64,000 bases of DNA from Rhodococcus rhodochrous (GTDB lineage: Bacteria; Actinomycetota; Actinomycetes; Mycobacteriales; Mycobacteriaceae): assembly GCF_014854695.1 (NCBI RefSeq), contig NZ_CP027557.1, forward strand, positions 1,612,001-1,676,000. The letters run 5' to 3'. This document shows positions 26,198 through 34,394 of the stretch, in pieces. The position numbers and the translations under genes were made by a program. Position 1 is the stretch's first letter; each line of letters opens with the position of its first letter. The notes beneath the pieces are model-generated. The model ran no database searches, had not been told where the DNA came from, and saw only the letters and a program-made list of their open reading frames with translations.

Positions 26198-27966
26198 CGT
26201 GCTCTGCTTCCTTGCAGGTCGGAACCGACGGATGGGTACAGGGAGCCATTACGGACGAGAACGTCCTCCGGTGATCCCTGTTCGACGATTGCCCCGTCCT
26301 CGAGAACCACGACCGTGTCCGCCCCGGTGATCGTCTCCGAGCGGTGCGTGACGGTCAGGATGGTCCGGTTGCCGCGCAGACGGGCGAGGGCGGCGTGGAT
26401 CGCACCTTCGGTCCGGGGATCGGCGAAGGCCGTCGCCTCGTCGAGCACCAGCACCGGTGCATCGGTGAGCAGTGCCCGAGCGAGCGACAGGCGTTGTCTC
26501 TCCCCGCCGGACAGTTCGACCTCCTCGCCGAGGATCGTGTCGTATCCGTGGGGCAGTTCGACGATCCGTTCGTGGATGTCGGCCGCAACGGCTGCGCGGA
26601 CCACGTCGTCGCGGTCGGCGTGGGGCACGGCCAGGGCGATGTTGTCGGCGATCGACGCGCGCAGCAGGCGAACGTCCTGGAAGACACACGAGATCGTGCG
26701 GTAGAGCGTCCTGCTTCCGACCTCCCGCAGGTCGACGCCACCGAGGGTGATCGTGCCGTGGGTCGGGTCGAAGAAGCGCAGCAACAGTTTCGCCAGGGTG
26801 GACTTCCCGCTGCCGGACGGACCCACCAGCGCGGTGACCGTCCCCGGTTCCAGGGTCAGGTCGATGCCCCGGAGGACCTCGTGCGCATCCGGATAGCCGA
26901 ACCGGACGTCGTGCAGGTCGATCCGGTGCCCGGTCGGCGTAACCGGCCGCTCGGGTTCCGGCACCGGTGGCACGTCCAGCACCTCCCGGATCCGCTCGAC
27001 GGCGCGCCGGGCGGCCAGGATGTCGTCGAATCCGTGGCCCAACGCCGCGATCGGGGCGGTCAGCCCCACGCCGAGGAGCACGAAGGGCAGCAGATCCGCC
27101 GCGGGCATACTGCCGCCCGTGATCAGGATGGAACCGCCGATCAACACGGTTAGGAGCACGAACGGCGGTGAGAGGGCGAGTTGCATTCCCGCTGCCACGC
27201 CGGACACGCCGCGGACCCATCGGGTGAAGGTCGAGACGAAATCGTCTGCCGCCGAGACGAATCTGTTCCGGGACCGGCGGGCGTTCCCGAAGACCTTCAC
27301 GACCGAGATGCCGTTCACGAATTCGACGACCACATCGGCGATGCGTCCCATCGCTTCGTCGAACTCCTCCTGCTCCCGGCGTCGGGTCGCCGTGGACAGC
27401 AGAAGAACCAGCGACATGGCCAGGACGATCGGGATCATGGTGATCAGCGTCAGCCGCCAGTCGACGGTGAACAGGTAGACCGCCGACACGGCCGGAACGA
27501 GGAAGGCGTTGACCATCTCGCCGGGCGTGTGCGCGATGAACGGGTGCACGGCGGAGACGTCGTCGCCGACGACCTTCGCGAGTTCGCCGGTCCGGCGGCG
27601 GGAGAACCAGCCGATCGGGACCCGGCCGAGGTGACGTGCGAGTTCGCGGCGGAACGCCAACTGCACGGAGCCGTCGAGGCCGTGTGCGAGTCCGGATCCG
27701 ATCGATGTCAGGACGAGCCGGGCGAAGAGTCCGAGTGCGCCGACAGCGACGGCGGTCCACGCGCGGGACTGGTCGACCGGTCCCGGCGCGAGGAGGGTTC
27801 GGCCGACCTCGGCGACGGCGAGAAGTGGAACGAGACCCGCGATACCGCCCGCGGCCTGTAGGGCAACGCTCGCGGTGAACCTGCCGACGAACGGCCGTAG
27901 CAGCGACGACAGTGTTCGCCGCGATGCCGAGTCCCTTTCGGAGAAGGATGTTTCGGTGGATGTCAT
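26194..27966 (-). CDS. ABC transporter half-protein (permease + ATPase), IrtA-partner-like
   Basis: 590 residues: N-terminal cytoplasmic stretch, membrane domain (residues ~20-320; IGWFSRRRTGELAKVVGDDV is the intracellular coupling region) and an ATPase with GPSGSGKST, LSGGERQRLS and VLVLDEATAFADP. In the Walker B/D-loop region SALD is replaced by AFAD, a variation often seen in heterodimeric transporters of this type. The ATG overlaps the MFS stop by 4 bases. It pairs with the next gene. Confidence 0.87.
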   Translation of the reverse strand: MTSTETSFSERDSASRRTLSSLLRPFVGRFTASVALQAAGGIAGLVPLLAVAEVGRTLLAPGPVDQSRAWTAVAVGALGLFARLVLTSIGSGLAHGLDGSVQLAFRRELARHLGRVPIGWFSRRRTGELAKVVGDDVSAVHPFIAHTPGEMVNAFLVPAVSAVYLFTVDWRLTLITMIPIVLAMSLVLLLSTATRRREQEEFDEAMGRIADVVVEFVNGISVVKVFGNARRSRNRFVSAADDFVSTFTRWVRGVSGVAAGMQLALSPPFVLLTVLIGGSILITGGSMPAADLLPFVLLGVGLTAPIAALGHGFDDILAARRAVERIREVLDVPPVPEPERPVTPTGHRIDLHDVRFGYPDAHEVLRGIDLTLEPGTVTALVGPSGSGKSTLAKLLLRFFDPTHGTITLGGVDLREVGSRTLYRTISCVFQDVRLLRASIADNIALAVPHADRDDVVRAAVAADIHERIVELPHGYDTILGEEVELSGGERQRLSLARALLTDAPVLVLDEATAFADPRTEGAIHAALARLRGNRTILTVTHRSETITGADTVVVLEDGAIVEQGSPEDVLVRNGSLYPSVGSDLQGSRAR

Positions 27967-29408
27967 GATGTCCGCGCTTTCGTCGGTCTTCGGTTCGGGG
28001 CGACGTCGCCGGTAGGCTCGGCGGGCGCGCCGGTCCGGGGGAGAACGGTGAATGCGATCACGGCAGCGACGACGAGAAGCACTGCACCGAAGGCGAATCC
28101 GAGTGCGTAGCCACTGTTCATGCTCTCGGGCGTCGCGAGCGTACCGATGCGGTGGTGTGCAGCGGTACCGAGAACGGCGAGTCCGAGCGACGCGCCGATC
28201 TGCCGCGACGTGTTGAGAAGTCCGGAGGCCGTGCCCATCTCGTGTGTGGCCACCCCCGAAGTTGCGACCGATACCACCGGACCGAGGCAGAGTCCGAAAC
28301 CGATGCCGACGACGACGGCCGGTCCCAGAACGTCGGTGACGAACGATCCGTCGGCGCTGATCAGACCGAACCATGCGAACCCGGACGCGCTGACGAGTCC
28401 ACCGGCCACGAGGAGTGTGCGTGCTGCCACGCGGTAGCCGAGCTTGACGGCGACCACCGATCCGGCGATCACGCCCACGGCCACCGGCAGGGTCATCAAC
28501 CCCGTGGCGGCCGGGCTGTTGCCGAGCACCTGCTGCAGATACAGCGAGACGAAATAGAACGCCGACCCGATGGTGGCGCCCACCAGCAGGTTGAAGGCGT
28601 TCGCCCCGCTCACCGACCGATTGGTGAAGAGGCCGAGCGGGATCAACGGGTCGCGGCGGGTGGTCCGCTCGACGTGGACGAACACCACCAGGAGGGCGAT
28701 CGCCGCGGCGAGGGTGACCAGCGTGATCGTCGAGGTCCACCCGTGATGGTCGGTGCGTACGAGTGCGAACACCAGGGCTGTCGTTCCTGCGGTGCCGAGA
28801 ATCGCGCCGAGCACGTCCGGGCGACCGCGCCGCGCGGGTACTCCGTCGGCTCCCACGCCCAGACAGGTCAGTGCGAGTGCTGCAGCCGCCATGGGCACGT
28901 TGACGAACATGACCCACCGCCACCCGGCGTATTCGGTGAGGACGCCGCCGAGGACGAGACCGAAGGCGGCACCTCCGGCGTTCATGGCGCTCCATATCCC
29001 GAAGGCACGGACCCTGGCGCGACCCTCGGAGAAGGTCGACGACAGCAGTGCCAACGCGGCCGGCGCGAGGGCCGCAGCCCCGACACCCTGCATCGCTCGT
29101 GCGGCGACGAGGTGGCCGGGTACCGCAGCGAACCCGCCGAGCAGCGAGGCGAGGCCGAACACGCCCAGTCCTACGAGGAGAGTGCGCTTGTGCCCGTAGA
29201 GATCGGCCGCGCGTCCTCCGAGGAGGAGCAGACCGCCGAAGAACAGTGCGTAGGCGTGGATCACCCACGTCGCGCCCACCGGATCGAAGTGCAACCCCTC
29301 GGTGATCCGGGGGAGTCCGATGTTCGCAACGGACAGATCCAGCGACACCATGAACTGCACCGTTGCGACGGCTGCAAGGGTGTATCCGGGCCTCGTTGCG
29401 TCAGTCAT
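27963..29408 (-). CDS. MFS transporter (DHA2/EmrB-QacA type, 14 helices)
   Basis: 481 residues of nearly continuous membrane helices. Motif A GGRAADLYGHKRTLL lies in the loop between helices 2 and 3 and motif C-like AFGLVLGGVLTEYAGWRW in the region typical of drug:H+ antiporters. It likely exports a toxic compound or siderophore. Overlaps the small membrane protein gene upstream by 8 bases and the ABC gene downstream by 4, so it belongs to one operon controlled by the divergent TetR gene. Confidence 0.9.
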   Translation of the reverse strand: MTDATRPGYTLAAVATVQFMVSLDLSVANIGLPRITEGLHFDPVGATWVIHAYALFFGGLLLLGGRAADLYGHKRTLLVGLGVFGLASLLGGFAAVPGHLVAARAMQGVGAAALAPAALALLSSTFSEGRARVRAFGIWSAMNAGGAAFGLVLGGVLTEYAGWRWVMFVNVPMAAAALALTCLGVGADGVPARRGRPDVLGAILGTAGTTALVFALVRTDHHGWTSTITLVTLAAAIALLVVFVHVERTTRRDPLIPLGLFTNRSVSGANAFNLLVGATIGSAFYFVSLYLQQVLGNSPAATGLMTLPVAVGVIAGSVVAVKLGYRVAARTLLVAGGLVSASGFAWFGLISADGSFVTDVLGPAVVVGIGFGLCLGPVVSVATSGVATHEMGTASGLLNTSRQIGASLGLAVLGTAAHHRIGTLATPESMNSGYALGFAFGAVLLVVAAVIAFTVLPRTGAPAEPTGDVAPNRRPTKARTS

Positions 29409-29886
29409 GCCGGTCGGCCCTTTCGGTCGGGGGCAGGACCCAGGCGGCCATGACCGCGGTGATCCCCGGCAGCAGTGGGATCACCAGCAGGGTGACGCCC
29501 AGCCACAGCGGGACGATCGGGTCGTAGTGTTCGCCCGCGTATCCGACGTCGAACAGCAGCACGCACGTTCCGACCACGAACAGTGTCGTCACCACCGCGC
29601 GGACTGCGACGTCCTTCTTCGCGCTCCACAGCGCGCCGAGCCAACCGGCCAGGCCGAGGACGCCCACGATCACGAGGTACCCGGCGATCGCGTTCCGGTC
29701 GAGGTTCACATTGTCGGGTCCCCATTCGGGATATGCGTTCTGTACGTGTTGTTCGATCGATCCGATCATCCACACGTCCAGCAGTGGGAGTGCGATGCAG
29801 AGGATCTGCAGGCACGCGCCGATCGTGAGGGCCTGGACAAGGTTGGGCCGGCGTTTCGTCGTACGAATTTCGGTATGGACGGTCAT
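29401..29886 (-). CDS. Small four-helix membrane protein
   Basis: 161 residues with four predicted membrane helices (ALTIGACLQILCIALPLL; YLVIVGVLGLAGWLGALW; AVVTTLFVVGTCVLLF; LWLGVTLLVIPLLPGI). The family is unknown to me. First gene of the TetR-controlled export operon and overlapping the MFS gene by 8 bases, so it may be an accessory of the exporter. Confidence 0.75.
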   Translation of the reverse strand: MTVHTEIRTTKRRPNLVQALTIGACLQILCIALPLLDVWMIGSIEQHVQNAYPEWGPDNVNLDRNAIAGYLVIVGVLGLAGWLGALWSAKKDVAVRAVVTTLFVVGTCVLLFDVGYAGEHYDPIVPLWLGVTLLVIPLLPGITAVMAAWVLPPTERADRHD

Positions 29887-29898
29887 GCCGGACTCCTC

Positions 29899-29947
29899 TC
29901 TTACGGTGTATGACTTACGTCGGCGATGCTAGTCTTACGGCGTAAGA
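29899..29947. promoter_or_regulatory. Two TetR-type operators in the divergent spacer
   Basis: TCTTACGGCGTAAGA at 29933-29947 is a perfect 7+1+7 palindrome. TCTTACGGTGTATGA at 29899-29913 is a degenerate copy 34 bases away, about three helical turns. They occupy nearly the whole 78-base spacer between the membrane-protein gene and the TetR gene, so one repressor probably controls both directions. Confidence 0.75.
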
Positions 29948-29964
29948 GTGGTCAAGGAGGTTTC

Positions 29965-30597
29965 GTGGGACCGACGCGCGCACAAGGTCGACATGCCGGG
30001 CTGACCCGGCAACAGGTGCTACATGCAGCGGTGCAGATGGTCGACCGGGACGGTGCGGCCGCGCTGTCGATGCGGAAGCTGGCACGTGAGCTGGACGTGG
30101 AGGCGATGACGCTGTACCACCACGTGAAGAACAAACAGGGACTCGAGGACGCCATCGTCCAGTACGTGATGGACGAAGCGTTCACCGGAGCCGAAACCGA
30201 TGCTCCGTGGCGGACGGTTCTCGAGGGTTACGGCCGGGCCTTCCATCGTGGCCTGCTCGCGCACCCGGGGGCGGTGCCGTTCTTCGCGTCCCGTCCGGCG
30301 ATCACCCCGGGCAATGTCGTGCACCTGGAGAAGATGCTCCGGGTGTTGCGGGACGCCGGATTCGCACCGCAGGATGCGCTTCTCGTGATCCAGACACTGG
30401 CCGCCGTCGTCCTCGGTCAGCACAGCGCGCCGCCGGCAGACGACGGCGATCCGGGTATCGATACCGAAGCCCTCGCCGAGTTCCCGCTGTTCGTCGAAGC
30501 GATGGGGTCCGGTGCGCCGTCCGTGGAGTCGCGGGTGGAGTTCGCGCTGCAGGCGTTCATCGCAGGGCTGAAGGAACCGAGCGGCGCCGCAATATAG
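29965..30597 (+). CDS. TetR-family regulator (TetR_C-type ligand domain)
   Basis: 210 residues. HTH: VLHAAVQMVDRDGAAALSMR then LDVEAMTLYHHVKNKQG, the variant typical of true TetR-like regulators of efflux pumps. GTG at 29965 is preceded by AAGGAGG with 4 bases spacing, so it is chosen over the ORF start at 29926, which would run through the operator. Divergent from the MFS/ABC operon and flanked by its operators; a drug- or metabolite-responsive repressor. Confidence 0.88.
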   Translation: MGPTRAQGRHAGLTRQQVLHAAVQMVDRDGAAALSMRKLARELDVEAMTLYHHVKNKQGLEDAIVQYVMDEAFTGAETDAPWRTVLEGYGRAFHRGLLAHPGAVPFFASRPAITPGNVVHLEKMLRVLRDAGFAPQDALLVIQTLAAVVLGQHSAPPADDGDPGIDTEALAEFPLFVEAMGSGAPSVESRVEFALQAFIAGLKEPSGAAI

Positions 30598-30662
30598 TTC
30601 GCGCGCCGAACCGGGGTTCGCTACCGCAACACGCGGGGCGAGCTCCGGTTCGGCGCGTCGGC
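30597..30662. repeat. Family B palindromic repeat, copy 4
   Basis: Starts at the last base of the TetR TAG stop with the same TAGTTCGCGCGCCGAACCGG junction as copy 1, then TACCGCAACACG centre and CTCCGGTTCGGCGCG arm. The shared junction with copy 1 includes the stop codon itself. Confidence 0.8.
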
Positions 30663-30732
30663 TTCGTGACGTGGCCACACTCGGCACAGAGTTGTCTGGG
30701 ATGGGAACCGCGACGTAAGAGGATCGAACGGC

Positions 30733-31761
30733 TCAGGCGCCGGGGCGACTCGCGACCACAGCGTCCTTGGTTGTGGGATTGCTGATCGTCGGATCCGGGC
30801 TCCAGCCGAGGATCGGCGGCACGAAGACGCACTCCAGCGGCCCTGCCGAACTCGGGTCGAGCGCGTCGAGGACGAACCATGCCGCGTTCGGATCGTTGAC
30901 GATGCCGGCATGCTCGACGAAGTCGTTCGCACAGTGGTCCTGCAGCACGATGTTCGTCGCGTTGGGTGCCTCGTGGTAGCCACTGGTGTACGGGAGGACG
31001 ATCTCCTCGTAGCGGGTCATGATGTTCGTGTACGTCACCTCGTCGGCATAGATGCCCGCCTCCTGGATCGTGTGGATCCAGTCCGATCCGGCAAGAACCT
31101 GCGGGCACGCACCGCATCCGAGGAAGTGGACGAGATTCTCCACGTCCTGCCGCACACCGACGTGCTCGAACAGTTCGAACGACGCCGCGAGCAGGAAGGC
31201 GTGGCTGCCCTCGTAGACCGGTCCGAGCGAGACGTAGTCGTCGACCTTCTCGTTGCCGCCGAGGAACTTCACGTACCAGACGGGCATCAGGGTGCCCTGC
31301 GAGTGACCGACGAGGTCGACCTTCTCCGCACCGGTCGCGGCAAGGACTTCGTCGACGAACTCGGAGAGTTGCTGTGCGCTGTCCTCCATCGGCAGCAGCC
31401 CGCCGACGGAACTCAACGGCCAGGGGAGGTCGGCGTGGTTGCCGTAAGTGAGGGCGAAGACGCAGTAGCCCTCGTTCGCGAGGAGAGGTCCGAGATACGA
31501 CCAGTTGTTGTGACGGTTGAGCACCGTGCCGTGGACGAGCACGACGGGATCCGGGTGTTCCTCCGACGGGACGCAGTCCCAGTCGTTCGTGCCGACCGCG
31601 CTTCCGTTCGGGTCGCCGAACTCGTGGGCGAAGCCGTCCAGGAACGTCTTTCCGACGGGCAGGGGAGGAGCGGGCTCCTCCGCGGCTGCCGTTCCCGCCC
31701 CGACCACAGTGAAGGCGACCGCGAGTGCCGCGGCGGCCCATGAACGTATCTGCATTCCCAT
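30733..31761 (-). CDS. Secreted lipase/esterase (class 2 lipase-like alpha/beta-hydrolase)
   Basis: 342 residues with a clear signal peptide ending at AGTAAA. Mature enzyme: VVLVHGTVLNRHNNW oxyanion region, FALTYGNHADLPWP, nucleophile elbow LVGHSQGTL and a C-terminal His region with paired cysteines (FLGCGACPQ, DHCAND). This matches the EstA/LipA-like secreted triacylglycerol lipases of actinomycetes, acting outside the cell on lipids. The start follows a G-rich ribosome site. It is a single gene followed by a family B hairpin. Confidence 0.85.
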   Translation of the reverse strand: MGMQIRSWAAAALAVAFTVVGAGTAAAEEPAPPLPVGKTFLDGFAHEFGDPNGSAVGTNDWDCVPSEEHPDPVVLVHGTVLNRHNNWSYLGPLLANEGYCVFALTYGNHADLPWPLSSVGGLLPMEDSAQQLSEFVDEVLAATGAEKVDLVGHSQGTLMPVWYVKFLGGNEKVDDYVSLGPVYEGSHAFLLAASFELFEHVGVRQDVENLVHFLGCGACPQVLAGSDWIHTIQEAGIYADEVTYTNIMTRYEEIVLPYTSGYHEAPNATNIVLQDHCANDFVEHAGIVNDPNAAWFVLDALDPSSAGPLECVFVPPILGWSPDPTISNPTTKDAVVASRPGA

Positions 31762-31847
31762 CCCCCCGAAGTATGTGGATGGGCAAGGAAGTTAACAGAA
31801 ATTCTCCCCGCTGGGGAGTGCGTTTCCCGCGCGGGGTCGGGACCGCG

Positions 31848-32315
31848 TCAGCCCTCGGTGTCCTCCGGGGAGCGGGCGGCTTCCACTGCGGCAGTCATGG
31901 AGCCGAGGAATTCCCGCACGACGTCCAATTGCGGCTCGGAGAAGGACTCGAGCGCGGCGGAGGCCCGGGCGAAGAGCGGGCCGAAGAAATCCCAACCGAG
32001 TTTCTCGGCGGCCGGGGTCACGCGCAGGATCACGCGTCGCCGGTCGTCGCTGTCGCGATCCCGCCTCACGTGGCCGGCCCGTTCGAGCCTGTCGACGAGT
32101 GCGGTGACCGATGCCGTGTTGAGCCGCAGGTGCTCGGCGAGCCAGCCGGGTGTCGCGATCTCCCCGGCCCGCTCCCGGTCGAGAAGTCCGATCAGTGCTC
32201 GCAGATCGGTGGGGTGCAGCGCGTGTTTCTGTGCGAATTCGGCGCCGAGCAGATCGAGTTGCACCGTGAGCGCGCGCAACCGGTGGATCATGTCGAGTCT
32301 GCCGTCGTCCGTCAT
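31848..32315 (-). CDS. MarR-family transcriptional regulator
   Basis: 155 residues: winged-helix core LHPTDLRALIGLLDRE, LAEHLRLNTASVTALVDRLE and the wing RRDRDSDDRRRVILRVT. Divergent from an alpha/beta-hydrolase gene, with a perfect 19-base palindrome between them, so it likely represses both and releases on binding a small ligand. No Cys suited to peroxide sensing is seen. Confidence 0.9.
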   Translation of the reverse strand: MTDDGRLDMIHRLRALTVQLDLLGAEFAQKHALHPTDLRALIGLLDRERAGEIATPGWLAEHLRLNTASVTALVDRLERAGHVRRDRDSDDRRRVILRVTPAAEKLGWDFFGPLFARASAALESFSEPQLDVVREFLGSMTAAVEAARSPEDTEG

Positions 32316-32355
32316 GTCACCTCCGCCTCTCGACAGACTCTACTCGCCCACCTAG

Positions 32356-32374
32356 TATCTCGATCATCGAGATA
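32356..32374. promoter_or_regulatory. Perfect 19-bp MarR operator
   Basis: TATCTCGATCATCGAGATA is a perfect palindrome around a central C, in the 78-base spacer between the divergent MarR and hydrolase genes. It is of the ATCTCGAT-N-ATCGAGAT type common for actinobacterial MarR proteins. Confidence 0.8.
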
Positions 32375-32393
32375 TTCGACGGTGGAGGTTCCG

Positions 32394-33311
32394 ATGCTCC
32401 GGTCACCACGCAGATCGTTCGACGAGTCCGACGAGGGCCGCGCCTTCCACGCCGCGTACGACGCACTTCTCGCGAAATGGCCGCACGGCACCGTGATCCA
32501 CGATCTCGACTCCCGTTTCGGCACCACCCGCGTCACCGAGTACGGCCCGCCCGGCGCACCGCCGGTCCTGCTCCTCCCGGGCGCCGGCGCCACGTCGATG
32601 GTCTGGTTCGCCAACGCCGCGGCACTGGGGGAGGCTCACCGGCTACTGGCCGTCGACATCATCGGCGACGTCGGACGCAGCGTCACCGGCGGTGATCCCG
32701 TCCGCAGCGTCGACGATCTGCTCGAATGGCTCGGCTCCGTCGCCGATGCCCTCGGAGTGACGCGGTGTGCGGTCGTCGGTCACTCGTACGGCGCGATGAT
32801 CGCGCTCGCGGCAGCCGTTCGCGCATCCCACCGGGTCGACCAGCTCGTGCTGCTCGATCCCAACTCGTGCTTCGCCGGGATGCGGCCCGGATACCTCCTG
32901 CGGGCGCTTCCCGTCCTCCTGCGGCCCACGGCCGCCCGCGAACGGGCATTTCTCGGGTGGGAAACCCGAGGGGCACAACTCGATCCCGACTGGATCACCT
33001 TGATGGCGCTCGGCGCGGAGCATTTCCCGACCGCGAAGACGATCGTGCCCCGGCGGCCGTCACCCGAAGAGCTTGGGCGGTGCACGGCCGAGACCACGGT
33101 GGTGCTCGCGCCGTTCGGGCGCGTCCACGACCCCGACGAGGTGGGCCGCGCAGCGCGGAAGGCGCTCCCGTCCTGCCGGGTCGTCACCCTCACCGCCGGT
33201 ACCCATCACACCCTGCCGATGTCCCCGAGCGACGAGATCGACACCGTGCTACGGGATGCGCTGGGGACCGGTGCTCCCGCCGATCGGAATTGTGATCCAG
33301 ATCACCGATGA
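32394..33311 (+). CDS. Alpha/beta-hydrolase under MarR control
   Basis: 305 residues. LLLPGAGATSMVWFANAAAL oxyanion region, nucleophile elbow VVGHSYGAMIAL and C-terminal His in AGTHHTLPMS make a complete hydrolase triad layout. No signal peptide. ATG at 32394 has GGTGGAGG 5 bases upstream. Substrate unknown. Its regulation by the adjacent MarR suggests detoxification or ester turnover. The end of the gene carries the CRP-like site that precedes cpdA. Confidence 0.82.
   Translation: MLRSPRRSFDESDEGRAFHAAYDALLAKWPHGTVIHDLDSRFGTTRVTEYGPPGAPPVLLLPGAGATSMVWFANAAALGEAHRLLAVDIIGDVGRSVTGGDPVRSVDDLLEWLGSVADALGVTRCAVVGHSYGAMIALAAAVRASHRVDQLVLLDPNSCFAGMRPGYLLRALPVLLRPTAARERAFLGWETRGAQLDPDWITLMALGAEHFPTAKTIVPRRPSPEELGRCTAETTVVLAPFGRVHDPDEVGRAARKALPSCRVVTLTAGTHHTLPMSPSDEIDTVLRDALGTGAPADRNCDPDHR
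33291..33306. promoter_or_regulatory. CRP/GlxR-type operator upstream of cpdA
   Basis: TGTGATCCAGATCACC fits TGTGA-N6-TCACA at 9 of 10 positions and is symmetrical (GTGAT-CCAG-ATCAC). It lies within the last codons of the hydrolase gene, about 170 bases upstream of the cAMP phosphodiesterase gene, which suggests cAMP feedback. Confidence 0.5.
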
Positions 33312-33473
33312 ATGTCGGATTGTTCGTTTCCGCAGGTCACCACGTAGTAACGGACTGTTCGCCGCAGGTTCGGGGTCTCGATGTGAGCCGGAAGTCGTGG
33401 AGCCGTAGAAACACACTCGCTACGGTTGAAGGCGACGAAGTGCCCCGAAACGGGCGAATGGAAGTGAGAGATC

Positions 33474-34394
33474 ATGGGCAGTTCTCCGGCCCCTGAGCGA
33501 ATTGCCGAATACCCCAGACCTTCGCACACGCTGCTCCATCTCACCGACACCCATCTCGTCGGTGGAGACGAACTCCTCTACGGCACCGTCGACGCCGACA
33601 CCCGCCTCGGGCTGATCCTCGACGACATCCGTGCCTCCCGGGTCCGACCCGACGCCCTGGTGTTCACCGGCGACCTCGCCGATCGCGGCCAGCCCGATGC
33701 CTACCGCAAGCTCCGCGGACTCGTCGAACCACTGGCCGCAGCACTCGACGCCGAGATCGTGTGGGCGATGGGCAACCACGACGACCGCGCGACCTTCCGT
33801 GAAGAGCTGCTCGACGAAGCGCCCCTCGGCGCACCGATCGACGCCGTCCACGCCGTGGGCGGACTTCGGATCGTCAGCCTCGACACCTCGGTCCCGGGCC
33901 ACCACCACGGTGAGGTGACCGACGACCAGCTCGCCTGGCTGGCCGACGAACTCGCGACACCCTCGCCTTTCGGTACCGTTCTCGCACTGCATCATCCGCC
34001 CGTGCCGAGCGTGTTCGACATGGCCGTCCTCGTCGAACTGCGCGACCAGGCCGGTCTGGCCGAAGTACTGCGCGGCACCGATGTCCGCGCCATCCTCGGC
34101 GGTCATCTGCACTACTCGACCTCGGCCACGTTCGCGGGCATCCCGGTGTCCGTCGCCTCGTCGACCTGCTACACGCAGGACCTGAACGTCCCGGTCGGTT
34201 CGCAGCGCGGGCACGACGGCGCGCAGGGTTTCAACCTCGTGCACGTCTATCCCGACACGATCGTGCACTCCGTGGTGCCCAGCGGAAGCTACGCCACCGC
34301 CGGGCAACCCCACACGGCCGAGGACGCGGCGCGGTGTCTGGCCGAGGCCGGCATCCGCATCCCCGAGAACCCCGACCTCACCGTTCGGATCTAG
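33474..34394 (+). CDS. cpdA: 3',5'-cyclic-nucleotide phosphodiesterase (Rv0805-like)
   Basis: 306-residue class III metallophosphoesterase. Metal ligands are seen in [39 protein letters not shown] and LGGHLHYST. Long stretches match mycobacterial Rv0805 ([40 protein letters not shown]). The family hydrolyses cyclic nucleotides, 2',3'-cAMP better than 3',5'-cAMP in Rv0805. Its stop overlaps the convergent cpsY stop (shared CTAG), the same Rv0805-Rv0806c neighbourhood as in M. tuberculosis. A CRP-like site lies upstream. Confidence 0.95.
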   Translation: MGSSPAPERIAEYPRPSHTLLHLTDTHLVGGDELLYGTVDADTRLGLILDDIRASRVRPDALVFTGDLADRGQPDAYRKLRGLVEPLAAALDAEIVWAMGNHDDRATFREELLDEAPLGAPIDAVHAVGGLRIVSLDTSVPGHHHGEVTDDQLAWLADELATPSPFGTVLALHHPPVPSVFDMAVLVELRDQAGLAEVLRGTDVRAILGGHLHYSTSATFAGIPVSVASSTCYTQDLNVPVGSQRGHDGAQGFNLVHVYPDTIVHSVVPSGSYATAGQPHTAEDAARCLAEAGIRIPENPDLTVRI

